A stretch of DNA of 64,000 nt from Mytilus galloprovincialis. Lineage: Eukaryota; Mollusca; Bivalvia; Mytilida; Mytilidae. The stretch spans positions 50,720,833 to 50,784,832 of the forward strand of contig NC_134851.1 of assembly GCF_965363235.1 (NCBI RefSeq), in the 5' to 3' direction. Of this stretch, positions 22,961-35,519 are shown in pieces. The notes under the pieces were generated by a model, which was not told the DNA's origin, did not search any database, and saw nothing but the letters and a program-made list of their open reading frames with translations. Each line of letters begins with the position of its first letter. Position 1 is the first letter of the stretch. The translations under genes and the position numbers were made by a program.

Positions 22961-23929
22961 AAACAAATAGTTAAATGCCAATGCTGCCAGATTGTTATCC
23001 TTGTATCTCACATTCTGCAACTTTCTTGGTAGGCAAGACAAAAACCATGTTACAAAATTTAAAATGAAAAAATTGTAGATTGTCAAAGGGAGATAATTTA
23101 TGTTTTCATAAGGTATATAGTATACAAAAACAGGATACAATTAAAATGTCAAAATGATGTCTTTCCTTTTGATAATGTAAAATAAAAAGTAACCAACTGG
23201 TCAGAAAAATTATAAATCAGCTAAGAATAAGAGAAATTTTCATATAAGGTGTCAAAACTTTATATATTCTGTCATAACATATTGTTTATGGTTATTTTAT
23301 CAATTTATGAGTTATTTGATTTAAGTTCTACAATGGTCAAAATATGATTATGATGTCAAATTTTATTGCTTTCCTCTGAATTTCCTATTGTGATATCAGG
23401 AAAAAAGGCTACCATGCCTGGCCCTAAAGATGTTACATTGAAAGAAGATAGCTTTCTGCAGATCATTGAAAAAGAAGTATTAAGATGGTTTGCACATTAG
23501 GGAAACAGATTCAATCACCAAATCTCTTCAATACGATATTACTCCGCTCTTGACTTTAAAATTTAAAAAATCTAAAGCAACCTGAGCCTCATCTTTTGAA
23601 TTTGAAAACTGAACTGTTTCAGGTAGAGATGAAGTGGTAGAGTCTATTTGTATAAATAACATCACAGTCATCACAGTACAAAGAGGTATTTTGTTATGAC
23701 ATCATTAGGTATTAGCAGAAACCCAAACAGCCAAATGTTTTATTCTTTCTTTTATCAATTTATTTCTTCAAACAAAGATAAAAACATATCCGTACCACAA
23801 ACAATCACAATATTTTGCATTTTTATACAAAAATCCACAAACTTTCAAATCTTTATAGAAGTACACAATTTAATGTTATAATGTATTGGTATATAATGAT
23901 AAATTAAATATATTATATTGAATTGCTGT
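22960..23929. other. Intergenic / COA1 3' flank
   Basis: AT-rich sequence without a recognisable exon. TTTATT motifs near 23737-23765 could serve as the COA1 poly(A) signal on the minus strand. No repeat stands out. Confidence 0.35.
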
Positions 23930-26900
23930 TTAAGTCAAATTTTCTTTTGTTTCTGTATCTGCATGTAGTTTACTTTTGCCAACATAAAATGTCCACTGTT
24001 TTGAATTATCAGCTCTTCTGAAGTCCAAACTATCAACTTCCCAACTGAAAAGATAAAATAAGTCAACTCATTAAAATATTTTTGTATTTTTGAAATTTTA
24101 GTTATGCTAAATAACCTACTCCATAGAAATCTAGAAAATCTATTATAAATTTATATATTTTTACCACAAAATATTTAAAGGGGCACTGCACAAATGTAAT
24201 ATAAAGAATTGAAATATATTAAAATTCTCATTTCCTGCATATTCGTGCATTAATGAGACAAGTTGTTCAGTCAAAATTGGAAAAACATTGTCATTTAAAG
24301 GGCAATAACTTCAAGAAGGAATCATTTAATGATTTCCACAATGTTAATCTCGTCTTGCTGATCATTTTTACTGTCCGCAGTTTCTCCCTATCTATTTTAG
24401 TTTTCAAGAGATAGGCAACAAATTTTTTTAAATGGAAAAAATTGTCATTTTGGGATAATAACTTTTCTTATTGCGAACCAAATGATACCGGTACCTTTCC
24501 ACAGATTTACCTGCAAGTTAGCTGTCGATTTAAACTTTTGTAAGTTCTATTGTTCCATCTAACAAATACAATAGCTCTTGTTCTCTGTTTAGTTTATTCA
24601 ATGGGACCTTTAAATTTCTTCCAAAAGAAATCGATCACTCACTGATTAATTTACCTGAACAAAAAATTGAACTGTCAATAATGAAAATACATGTACAAAT
24701 AAGGAATCACAGAACTGCATGTGATGTTGTATTTATTCAATATCAATATTTAATTTGTTTAATATAAACACTGATAAAACATTAAAAGTTGATTTCTGAT
24801 CAAATTTCAATATTTAACTTATTAAAATTTGCTTTTTTGGTGTGTTCACAAATAAAAACATGATGTTTAAATTAAGGTCTTCATAAATGTATTCATTATA
24901 ACTGAACGACCACAAAAAACACGCAAATTATTTGAAATAGTAGTAAAAAAAATTAGGAAAATAAACTTTTTAAAATTGAATTAGTGTTTATATTGAAACG
25001 ATTGAAAATATATTATTGTTATAGAATACTAGAGGCTCTAAAGAGCCTGTGTCGCTCACCTTGGTCTATGTGAATATTAAACAAAGGAAGCAGATGGATT
25101 CATGACAAAATTGTGTTTTGGTGATGGTGATATGTTTGTACATCTTACTTTACTGAACATTCCTGCTGCTTACAATTATCACTATCTATAATGAACTTGG
25201 CCCAGTAGTTTCTGTGGAAAATGTTACCGGTAGTAAAAATTTACAAATTTTATGAAAATTGTTTAAAATTGACTATAAAGGACAATTACTCCTTAGGGGG
25301 TCAATTGACCATTTTGGTCATGCTGACTTATTTGTAAATCTTACTTTGCTGAACATTATTGCTGTTTACAGTTTATCTCTATCTATAATAATATTCAAGA
25401 TAATAACCAAAAACAGCAAAATTTCCTTAAAATTACCAATTCAGGAACAGCAACCCAACAACGGGTTCTCTGATTCATCTGAAAATTTCAGGGCAGATAG
25501 ATCTTGACCTGATAAACAAGTTTACCCCCGTGTCAGATTTGCTCTAAATGCTTTGGTTTTTGAGATATAAGTAAAAAACTGTGTTTAACCTCTATGTTCT
25601 ATTTTTAGCCATGGTGGCCATCTTGGTTGGTCTGGGGGGTCATGCCACACATTTTTTAAACTAAATACCCCAAAGATGATTGTAGCCAAGTTTGGATTAA
25701 TTTGGCCCAGCAGTTTCAGAGGAGATTATTTTTGTAAATGATATATAAAATTTACGAAAAATGGTTAAAAATTGACTTAAAAGGGCAATAACTCCTAAAG
25801 GGGTCAACTGACCATTTTGGTTATGTTGACTTATTTGTTAATCTTACTTTGCTTAACATTATTGCTGTTTACAGTTTATCTCTATCTATAATAATATTCA
25901 AGATAATAACCAAAAACAGCAAAATTTCCCTAAAATTACCAATTCAGTGGCAGCAACCCAACAACGGGTTGTCCAATTCATAGGAAAATTTCAGGGCAGA
26001 TAGATCTTGACCTGATAAACAATTTTACCCCATGTCAGATTTGCTCTAAATGCTTTAGTTTTTGAGTTATAAGCCAAAAACTGCATTTTACCCCTATGTT
26101 CTATTTTTAGCCATGGCGGTCATCTTGGTTTGTTTGGCGGGTCACGCCACACATTTTTTAAACTAGATACCCCAATGATGATTGTGGCCAAGTTTGGTTT
26201 GATTTGGCTCAGTAGTTTCAGAGGAGAAGATTTTTGTAAAAGTTAACGACGACTGTATCACATGCAGTTTAAGGGAGTTTAAACATGTATTTCAATCAAC
26301 AAACAAGATATTTTTTTGGTCAGGCAAATTAATCAATGAGTGATAGATTTCTCCTAGAAGAAATTTAAAGGTCCCAAGTGAATAAACTACATAGAGAACA
26401 ATAGCTATTGTATTGTTTCAATGGGACAGGTAAACTTGCAAAAGTTTAAATACCTTGGTCAAGAGCAGACGACTCTGTGGTAAACTTTCATTTGGTTTCG
26501 CAATAAAAGTCATCTAACAGTTTTGGTGTAAATAGACAGTAGGTAGATGTCAACATTCTGAACATTTCTGCTTCATCACATTTTTTCTATAAATAGTGTT
26601 GATAAAACATGCATTTTACCTGTTTGTTCCACAGGCACTTGTCTCAGAAAAAAATTTCCCATATACCTTAATATAACACAAGGTACTTAACTGGCATTTT
26701 AGAAAAATGTCAGGTGGTAACGAAGTTCTGTTATATGCCGCTTTATAGGCTGTCAACCCCACTAAAACTTGTTATATCGTAAATCTAAATTGATTTATCT
26801 TTACAATGGTGTATAACATGCCTACATTTGTTGTCGGAATCATCCATGGTAATCCTGTAGCAACAACAGTAGGCGTGTTATACACCATTGTGAAGATAAA

Positions 26901-29900
26901 TCAATTTAGATTTACGGCACAACAAGTTTTAGTGTGACAGCCGACACACTGCATTTTTAATGGAATTTCGTCACCGTATGACATTTTTCAAAATCGCGAG
27001 TTGGGTACCTTGTGTTATATAAAGGTATATAGGGGGAAAAAAATTCTGAGACGAGTGCCTGTGGTTTGTTCAGTTTATGCCTTGTCCTGCTAAGCTGGTT
27101 GCCAAGCCGGGTCATCTGACACATTTTATAAACTAGATACCCATATTGGCCTTGTATGGTTTAATTTAGCCCATAAGTTACAGAGGAGAAGAATTTGTAA
27201 AATCTAAGGGACCACAGAAGATGTAGGCAAAGCTGAAACAGTAGCAGAGTGTATTTACCCTGGTACCAAGTAATAATTACACTTACTCATCATCTATTGT
27301 TGGTCTGCTACATTTTGTTAATAGGATGCCATTCTTTTTCGTACCATGAAGTGGAATTGAGAGCTGAAAAAAAGAAAAATAGAGATGAGAAAATGAAATA
27401 ACAATAATATTTGTAGTCATTTTTTGTTTTTGCAAAGGTGCTATATATATAGTTTTCAGAATAATAACATAACTCTTACAACATGTACAGGTAAATTTTT
27501 GATGGTTGCAGTCATTTCTGCATTTTGAGAAAGATCTTGAAAATCTTATCATTTTTGCTGTAAAAGTTCTGCCCATCTATCATATTTTGACTCAAAAACA
27601 TAAAAATTAGTTAAATTTCATCATTTACAGATAATAACTCTTATGTACCTTTGCGTTCTATCTTTAGACACTGCCTCCAAATTGGTTGATTGGCAGGAAT
27701 AAGAAACACAAACTTTATACTAGATTCCCCTAAAGATCATTCATCCCATGTTTGATTGAAGTTGTCATGGTGGTTTCAGAGGAGTACAATTGTTGAAAAC
27801 TTAATTTCACTTGTTGCTGCATGGATTTATACATATGTATCATTGTCTTGTCAAAATTTACTTACCTGAGCAGAAAAATCATCCACTTGTGTATATGGGT
27901 CATTAAGTTCCACTGTGTCAGCTGTGATGGGATCTCCTAACAAATCAACAACAGGCTGGTATCCTTGCAGAAGATTTACAGACTTTTTAAAATGTTCTGA
28001 ATTTACCATAAATACTGTAATTATAAAATATATTTTGTGAAAATTCTTCTTCAAAGTAGCAACCATCTGATTTGTAGAGATGGAAAAGAATATCAGGATT
28101 CTGAATTAATATTGTATTCATTGCAATTTTATACCGCTACACTGACAACAACACTTAAGTAAACTGCATCTTTGCAATTTTAGGAATATTTTATTTTCTT
28201 GGGTGGTACAACCTAGAATTCTATTCTATACAAGACATAAATACAAATGAACATTTTAAGGAACATGTATGTAAAACAGATCGAAGACTGTTAATTTTTG
28301 TGTCATTTGGTCTCTTGTGGAGAGTAATTTGTCTCATTGGCAATCATACCACATCTTCTTTTTTATACTAAGCATTGAAAATTAATAGAAAAATCCTAAT
28401 TTTTCTAATGTTGACAATGTTTTAATATGTTTACCCTTGAGTCTAGTCTAAAATAATTCTGTAAATTCAGAAATTATTGCATGCATTTATTATTGCGATT
28501 TTGTCATTTCAGACTTAAATTTGATTTAATTTTTACGATTTTGAGAAAAGTCCTGTTTAATTCATATACAAAATATTTCAAAATGCAAGTTTAAATTATT
28601 ACTTTTACAACTCGGTTGCATTTTTCGCAATATTAAAAACCTCGATATAATTTCTGAATTTACAGTAATTATAATTTGCCAATTTTATTTGAAATTTTAT
28701 TGGCCAAGTATAAAAATTGTTTATACAATTTTTCAAAATAAAATAAGCCCCAGAAATGGAACAATTAACATGATAACAAAACATGATGATAAAAAAGAAT
28801 ATCTTTTCGTGTGAGGATTAAATAAAAGGTAACAATTAACCGTGTAGGTCTCATCACGATTCACGATTGATTTTTTTTGTCAATCAGGATTCACAGAAAA
28901 TAAATTTTCATGATCACGGATCACGAAAATATTAATAACTAGAGGCTCTCAAGAGCCTGTGTCGCTCACCTTGGCCTATGTGCATATTAACAATAGACAC
29001 AGATAAATTCATGACAAAATTGTGTTTTGGTGATGGTGATGTGTTTGTAGATCTTTCTTTACTGAACATTCTTGTTGCTACAATTATCTCTATCTATAAT
29101 GAACTTGGCCCAGTAATTACAGTGGAAAATATTTTCTAAAAATTTACAAAAATTTACAAAAATTTACAAAAATTTATGAAAATTGTCAACAATTGACTAT
29201 AAAGGGTAATAACTCCTTAAGGGGTCAATTGACAATTTTGGTCATGTTGACTTATTTGTAAATCTTACTTTGCTGAACATTATTGCTGTTTACAGTTTAT
29301 TTTTATCTATAATAATATTGAAGATGATAACCAAAAACAGCAAAATTTCCTTAAAATTACCAATTCAGGGGCAGCAACCCAACAACAGGTTGTCCGATTC
29401 GTCTGAAAATTTCAGGGCAGATAGATCTTGACCTGATAAACAATTTTACCCCCATGTCAGATTTGCTCTAAATGCTTTGGTTTTTGAGTTGTAAGCCAAA
29501 AACTGCATTTTACCCCTATGTTCTATTTTTAGCCATGGTGGCCATCTTGGTTGGTTGGCCGGGTCACCGGACACATTTTTAAACTAGATACCCCAAAGAT
29601 GATTGTGGCCAAGTTTGGATTAATTTGGCCCAGTAGTTACAGAGGAGAAGATTTTTGTAATAGATTACTAAGATTTACGAAAAATGGTTAAAAATTGACT
29701 ACAAAGGACAATAACTCTTAAAGGGGTCAACTGACCATTTCAGTCATGTTGACTTATTTGTAAATCTTACTTTGCTGAACATTATTGCTGTTTACAGTTT
29801 ATCTCTATCTATAATAATATTGAAGATAATAACCAAAAAACAGCAAAATTTCCTTAAAATTACCAATTCAGGGGCAGCAACCCAACAACAGGTTGTTCGA

Positions 29901-32530
29901 TTCATCTGAAAATTTCCGGGCAGATAATTCTTGACCTGATAAACAATTTACCCCTGTCAGATTTGCTATAAATGCTTTGGTTTTTGAGTTATAAGCCAAA
30001 AACTGCATTTTACCCCTATGGTCTATTTTTAGCCATGGTGGCCATCTTGGTTGGTTGGTCGGGTCACGCCACACATTTTTAAAACTAGATACCCCAATGA
30101 TGATTGTGGCCAAGTTTGGTTAAATTTGACCAAGTAGTTTCAGAGGAGAAGATTTTTGTAAAAGTTAACGACGACGGACGACGACGACGGTGGCCAAGTG
30201 ATGGGAAAAGAAAAAAAAAAATCTGTAGAATAAACGGATCAAGATAGCAAAATTGCGCCATCACGAAGAACGAAAAATAACCCATCAGGCCCCTCATAAT
30301 TTGTGTATTTAAATATTTCTCCACATCCTTAACCAGACAATTAAATCTAAATTATTTAAAAAGCTCAGCAGGCTTCATGTTTTCAATATCAAAATCTAAC
30401 TTTCTCTATCATTTGCACTATTTTCACATTTCTTGATCAGTTTGAGAAAAATATTTCTCTTCACTAGTGACAAATCTGTTCTCTGCAAAAGATTCGTCGA
30501 TGTTAAGTTGTCTTGGTTTCTTCTCAGTTTTTCCTACATGTATTGTGTAACGTCATGAAAAAAGTCAACCATGCCTCACTCAGAGGTCGTCATTTAGAAA
30601 GTGCACAACTTTCTTCAAATCTTGGGAAAGGAAGGATATATATCATTGGAGAAAAGATTCCACCACTATAACTTGTGATTTGGGATATTTCTCTTGTCTC
30701 GAAAGTTAAATTTTAATTTTTTAAAAAGCTCTGAAAGCCTCACACTTTAAAAATTTAAATTTAACTGTCTAGAGTGGAGAAATATCGTATCACACTTGCT
30801 GCAGTTGTGGAATATATATATAAAAGTCTAAAAAGGATTCTACACGTACCACTACAGATATGTCTCCGGTGAAGAAATAGCATAACACTGGAAGATCATG
30901 TATATTACAATTACTTGATGTCATGGAAGACTGGTCATTATATATGGATAATAATATATCCTGGGACACATTATATCTCGATTTTGCCAAAGCTTTCGAT
31001 AAAGTGCCACATAAAAGATTACTAAAGAAACTGTATTCATACGGTATTCGTGGATCTATATTAGAATGGATAACTGACTTTTTAACTGGACGTCGACAAC
31101 AAGTTGCGGTGAAAGGGGAAAAATCTGAATGGCAAAATGTAATTAGTGGAGTGCCCCAAAGCAGTGTACTTGGACCTGTTCTTTTCATTATATTCATAAA
31201 TGATTTACCAGATGTTGTGGAGTCTATAGTAAAAATTTTCGCAGACGATACTAAAATTTATGCACCTACTTCTAAGTCTGATGTCTTACAGAATGATCTA
31301 GATGCCCTCTACGATTGGTCCAAGTTATGGGACATGAAATTTAATGTGAACAAATGTAAACAAATCCATTATGGAAGAAATAATCCTGAAAATGTTTATA
31401 CCATGAACAATATTGATATCATTAAAGATGAACAAGAAAAGGATCTTGGAATTATTTTTCAAAATGATCTTAAATTTTCTCAACATATATCAAGTAAAAT
31501 AAATAAAGCCAATAGTATACTTGGGCTAATTAACCGAACTTTTATCTTTAAAGATCAATATACATTTTTAAGACTATACGTTGCGTTGGTACGACCACAC
31601 GTGGAATATGGAAATACAATATGGTATCCGCATTTAAAGAAAGATATTAATGCTGTAGAAAAAGTGCAGATGAGAGCAACTAAATTAATTCCTGATATAC
31701 GACATTTAAGCTATGAAGACAGATTAAAAGTACTTAAACTACCTTCCCTAACTCACAGAAGGCGAAGAGGTGATATGATACAAGCTTTCAAAATATTAAA
31801 AGGATTCGAAGATATATCTTATGAAAGATTTTTTACTGTCATCAGTACAAATACCCGTGGGCATAATTGGAAATTAGCAAAACCTAGATGTAACACTTCT
31901 TTTCGATTAAGACATTTCTCACAACGAATTATTAATGATTGGAATAACCTACCAGTTGAAGTTATTTCATCAAAAACTGTGGAAGCCTTTAAAATTAGTA
32001 TAGACCGTCATTGGGAGTCAGTCATGTATCAGTTAAGAAATTGATGAGGACACAAATAGTTTTCTATATAACTTTTTAATTGTGTGAAATATTGCACCAA
32101 ATCATGCAGGATTGATGATTGTATCAGTTTTGAAAGTGTACCAAAATAGGGTGGGCTAAAAAGGATAGGATCCTTCCATATGAGCCCCACAACGATCTTA
32201 CAGGTATCTTACACTTGTTGCAGTGGTGGAAACTATAACATAGTGGTAATGTGACATCATTTGAATAGTGAATACTGAAAATTTGGTGTTTGTAGCATTA
32301 ACTGGTAGAAATTACACTTCAGGACATATATTCATTTTAAAATATAAGAAACAGAATTAGCAATACAAAATTAAAAGGTTTGAGAGGTTATCATAATAAA
32401 GTCTAAAAATCTACACTTTAAAACACCGTCTAATACCTCGATACTTGTCTCGAGCTGAAATTTGAGCGTATGTGTATGCAGCACCAATCGATAGTCCTAG
32501 AGCTGCGAAATGCTTAAGATAGTTCTTCAT
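23930..32530 (-). CDS. COA1: COA1 (cytochrome c oxidase assembly factor 1) homologue, four exons
   Basis: Exons are 32437-32530, 27866-27996, 27287-27363 and 23930-24044. All have GT-AG borders and sum to 417 bp (138 residues; human COA1 is 146). The N-terminus MKNYLKHFAALGLSIGAAYT gives a positive patch plus a single membrane helix. The rest is the COA1 fold: LLGDPITADTVELNDPYTQV, then FSAQ|LSIPLHGTKKNGILL, then DWEVDSLDFRRADNSKQWTF, matching the family pattern LG.PI...I.L.D...(A/S)QL.IPV.G.K..G.L...W.(L/V)..L. COA1 is an inner-membrane factor for early COX1/complex IV (and complex I) assembly, related to TIM21. Introns contain large dispersed repeats and foldbacks, and intron 1 holds a LINE fragment on the opposite strand. 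Assignment rests on motif order recalled from the family. Confidence 0.85.
24190..26480. repeat. Inverted repeat pair enclosing a CTAGAGGCTCT dispersed repeat copy
   Basis: The sequence around 24530-24660 (ACTTTTGTAAGTTCTATTGTTCC, CAATGGGACCTTTAAATTTC) returns inverted at 26310-26460 (GAAATTTAAAGGTCCCA, CAATGGGACAGG). Between them lies the dispersed repeat at 25029-26255. This suggests one repeat family flanking or hosting another, in COA1 intron 3. Confidence 0.45.
25029..26255 (+). repeat. ~1.2-kb dispersed repeat, CTAGAGGCTCTAAAGAGCCT family, copy 1
   Basis: Starts with the palindromic CTAGAGGCTCTAAAGAGCCT, then GTGTCGCTCACCTTGGTCTA. Two ~480-bp internal units follow (GGGTCAATTGACCATTTTGG, CTTACTTTGCTGAACATTAT, ATAACCAAAAACAGCAAAAT, CCATGG(T/C)GG(C/T)CATCTTGGTT). 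It ends GAAGATTTTTGTAAAAGTTAACGACGAC. Related copies lie at 28939, 33813, 34209 and 55003. Confidence 0.8.
26629..27064. mobile_element. Near-complete foldback element (~436 bp)
   Basis: CCACAGGCACTTGTCTCAGA at the left is inverted as TCTGAGACGAGTGCCTGTGG at the right. Homology continues through TATATACCTT(A)TATAACACAAGGTA, ACTAAAACTTGTT and TAAATCTAAATTGATTTATC to a centre near 26845 (GTGTATAACAYGCCTAC). The whole unit could form a long hairpin. It has no ORF and lies in COA1 intron 3. Confidence 0.75.
28459..28665. mobile_element. ~207-bp MITE with CTGTAAATTCAGAAATTAT termini
   Basis: Inverted CTGTAAATTCAGAAATTAT / ATAATTTCTGAATTTACAG is flanked by TAATT on both sides (28454-28458, 28666-28670). 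Partial relatives occur at ~50310 and ~60390-60475. It lies in COA1 intron 1. Confidence 0.7.
28939..30195 (+). repeat. ~1.25-kb dispersed repeat, CTAGAGGCTCT family, copy 2
   Basis: Same order as copy 1: CTAGAGGCTCTCAAGAGCCT at the left, two internal units, and a right end AGTTAACGACGACGGACGAC. An array of AAAATTTACA lies near 29140-29170. The ~80-codon minus-strand ORF here is a repeat reading frame. Confidence 0.8.
30896..32044 (+). pseudogene. 5'-truncated non-LTR retrotransposon reverse transcriptase (373-codon ORF)
   Basis: The ORF from 30923 is the C-terminal part of a Jockey/CR1-type reverse transcriptase. It has the palm motif LYLDFAKAFDKVPHKRLLKK at residues 17-36, SGVPQSSVLGPVLFIIFIND at 75-94 (usual GVPQGSVLGP; the G is S here) and the catalytic FADD at 106-109. 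A C-terminal tail of the common type follows (LRLYVALVRPHVEYGNTIWY, ...RHFSQRIINDWNNLPVEVIS). The frame runs back to RSC.LQLLDV but meets a TAG just upstream. The fingers region, endonuclease and ORF1 are absent, so this is a dead fragment. It lies on the plus strand in COA1 intron 1. Confidence 0.88.
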
Positions 32531-33220
32531 TTTGCAATATGCGCTATTATTTAAACTTGATTAAAAGACTTCTTGTCGAAAGTACGACCTCATGACTTTC
32601 AGAATTAATCAACACTTTACACAATATTTTCAAGGGACATGCTAAAATACAGCACGCTGTATTAAATAAATCCAGAAAACGATGACGAAGACTGCAAACT
32701 GCATGAAAACTGATCATCTTTGAAAGACAATGCTGAATTTCAAGTTCAAAATTGAATCTGACTAGCAACAAAATCTAAAGGTTAACATGTTTTATCAAAT
32801 AAGGCATACATGTGAAACAAGCACATGTGAATTGGAGCCAAAACATACAACATTAGTTTTTATATAACTGATTATTGATTATACCATTTATCTTATATAA
32901 GATGTCAAACATTATTTGAAAAAATACATGAATATATAAATAGTTAGATTCCTCCATTCATATGGACCTGGAGAGCATCATTCGTATAAATTTACAAAAG
33001 TTGGGTCCTACTAAAAAGCGCCAGGGAGTGCCTGGGTGAAGAAAAAGCGCCTGCGGAAAAGAAAAATTGCCCGCGGAAGAAAAAAAAAGATGCATGAGGA
33101 AGATATATAGATTTTGTATTGGCACGAGAGAACTTTGTGTCGATGAAAGTTTAAAGCACATTGTTGTTTTTTTTAATTTTATACAAGTATTTTGCAAATT
33201 CAGATAATAGACAATTGTAA

Positions 33221-33501
33221 GGGAGCTACCATTTGATTTTTAGGGGGGGGGAGCTAGGATGAAAAATTTTGTCCTGCATTTTTTTTTAGCTGTAATCTCT
33301 GTCCTGCCTTTTTATTTTTCACTCTGTTCGGTCCTGCCTTTTTGTTTTTAGTTTATCCTGACTTTTTTTTACCTAAATTGTCGTCCTGACTTTTTTTTTT
33401 GCAAGCGTCTCATCCTGCCTTTTTTTTTACTCAAAAGTCCTGTCCTGCCTATTTTTTCAAATTTCATCCTAGCCCCCCATAAAAATCAAATGGTAGCTCC
33501 C
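33221..33501. mobile_element. Harbinger-like MITE, 281 bp, TAA target duplication, internal TCCTGCCTTTTT array
   Basis: GGGAGCTACCATTTGATTTT at the left is inverted as AAAATCAAATGGTAGCTCCC at the right. TAA is duplicated at 33218-33220 and 33502-33504. Between them, TCCTGCCTTTTTTT-like units repeat about eight times at ~30-40 bp spacing. Confidence 0.8.
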
Positions 33502-33812
33502 TAATAAAGCACAAAAACAAGTACAAATTTTTCAATTTTTAACAATAATATATATGAAAACTCTTTCGAAAGTGTTTTCTAAAACGATATCAAAATGAAA
33601 AATGCAAAAACAACTTATTTTTCACAGATAGATATTTTTGACATCAGAAATTATTTTTCTTGAACAAATTAATTTGTTTAAAAGTCAATGTGTAATAACA
33701 GAATCAAATTGGTAATTGGCAAAATGGACTTCAAGTGTGTTTAATAAAATACAAAACTTTAAAAAGTGTTCACCATCCAGTTGCAAATATTAGACCTCTA
33801 CGGGCACAGCTG

Positions 33813-34208
33813 ATTTTTTAGCTCACCTGGCCTGAAGGGCTAAGTGGTTATTACCTTGAATACTATAATAGATAGAGATAAACTGTAAACAGCAATAATG
33901 TACAGCAAAGTTAGACCTAAAAATAAGTCAACACGACCAAAATGGTCAATTGACCCCCTAAGGAGTTATTGCCCTTCATAGTCAATTTTTAACAATTTTC
34001 ATAAAATTAGTAGATTTTCACTAACATTTTCCACTGAAACTACTGGGTCAAGTACATTATAGATAGAGATAATTGTAAGCAGCAAGAATGTTGAGTAAAG
34101 TAAGATCTAAAAAGCACATCATCATCACCAAACCACAATTTTGTCATGAATCCATCTGTGTCCTTTGTTGACCAAGGTGAGCGACACAGGCTCTTTAGAG
34201 CCTCTAGT
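33813..34208 (-). repeat. CTAGAGGCTCT-family repeat, truncated minus-strand copy
   Basis: Reads inversely from AGGGCTAAGTGG... to AGGTGAGCGACACAGGCTCT and GAGCCTCTAG. It contains one internal unit only. It is directly abutted by another minus-strand copy at 34209-34934. Confidence 0.75.
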
Positions 34209-34934
34209 TCGTGAATCTTAGCAATCTATTACAAAAATCTTCTCCTCTGAAACTACTGGGCCAAATTAATCCAAACTTGGCCACAATACTCTTTGGGGTA
34301 TCTAGTTTAAAAAATGTGTTCGGTGACCCAGCCAACCAACCAAGATGGCTGCCATGGCTAAAAATAGAACATAGGGGTAAAATGCAGTTTTTGGCTTATA
34401 ACTCAAAATCCAAAGCATTTAGAGCAAATCTGACATGGGGTAAAATTGTTTATCAGGTCAACACCTATCTACCCTGAAATTTTTAGATGAATCGGACAAC
34501 CTGTTGTTGGGTTGCGGCCCTTGAACTGGTAATTTTAAGGAAATTTTGCAGATTTTGGTTATTATCTTGAATATTATTATAGATAAAGATAAACTGTAAA
34601 CAGCAATAATGTTCAGCAAAATAAGATCTACAAATAAGTCAACATGATCAAAATTGTCAATTGACCCCTTGAGGAGTTATTGCCCTTTATAGTCGATTGT
34701 TAACAATTTTCATAAATTTTAGTAAATTTTTGTAAATTTTTAGGAAATAATTTTCACTGTAATTACTGGGCCAAGTTCATTATAGATAGAGATAATTGTA
34801 GCAACAAGAATGTTCAGTAAAGAAAGATCTACAAACACATCACCATCACCAAAACACAATTTTGTCATGAATTTATCTGTGTCCATTGTTAATATGCACA
34901 TAGACCAAGGTGAACGAGCATTGAGAGCCTCTAG
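34209..34934 (-). repeat. CTAGAGGCTCT-family repeat, minus-strand copy
   Basis: Contains the usual internal blocks in reverse (TCTTCTCCTCTGAAACTACTGG, CAACCAAGATGGC) and ends GAGAGCCTCTAG at 34934. The apparent 88-codon plus-strand ORF is a repeat reading frame. Confidence 0.75.
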
Positions 34935-35519
34935 TTTTTAAAATAACCATGATAACGAAATATACATTTTCATGGAGAAAAATATCCTTTATGATTCTTC
35001 TATATACTCTTGTTTATATTTACTTACTTAAATGTAAAAGTGCAACAACACTATCTAACCACTTTATTTAGATATAGCATCGTAAATATCCTGTTTTATA
35101 TTAAGGACAAAACAAGCAATGATTATTTTTTTTATTAAGGAAAACATGAATTATTAAAAATTGTATTTATTCTCCCCGCGCTTTTTTTCTTCCCAGGGCG
35201 CTTTTTAGTAGGACCGCAAAAATTAGTATAAAAGTCTTTGGATAATTATACCTTAACTTAATGCTTTGTTAATTGGCAATTACCTGGAACCTGTATAAAT
35301 TTATAAAAAAAAAAAATGAGATAGGAAATTGGGAATATGTCAAAGAGCAAAAAATAACACAAGGCCACCAATGGGTCTTCAACACTGACAACACAGAGAA
35401 AATCCCGCATACAAAGGCAGGATTTAAACAGCCTGACCCCTTAACAAAAATGTTTACAAGTTCAGGAAAATGAAAAATTGAAATGAACCAAAATTTAAAT
35501 AAATATATACAAAACTAAC

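Larger units (their letters stand above)
33004..35215. mobile_element. 2.2-kb inverted-repeat-bounded block (GGTCCTACTAAAAAGCGCC ends), composite interior
   Basis: The left end GGTCCTACTAAAAAGCGCC (33004) is matched perfectly in inverse at the right end (35197-35215). Both arms continue into GAAGAAAAA(A)GCGC and C/G-rich stretches. Inside are a Harbinger-like MITE (33221-33501), two minus-strand CTAGAGGCTCT-family copies and ~200 bp of unique AT-rich DNA. It may be one old element filled by later insertions, or two inverted copies of a short element. Confidence 0.5.

Noticed and set aside
29868-30324. ~80-codon minus-strand ORFs (PRWPPWLKI type), and the similar plus-strand ORF at 34211-34477
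   Set aside because: The same peptide arises from every copy of the CTAGAGGCTCT dispersed repeat and is broken differently in each; a repeat artefact.
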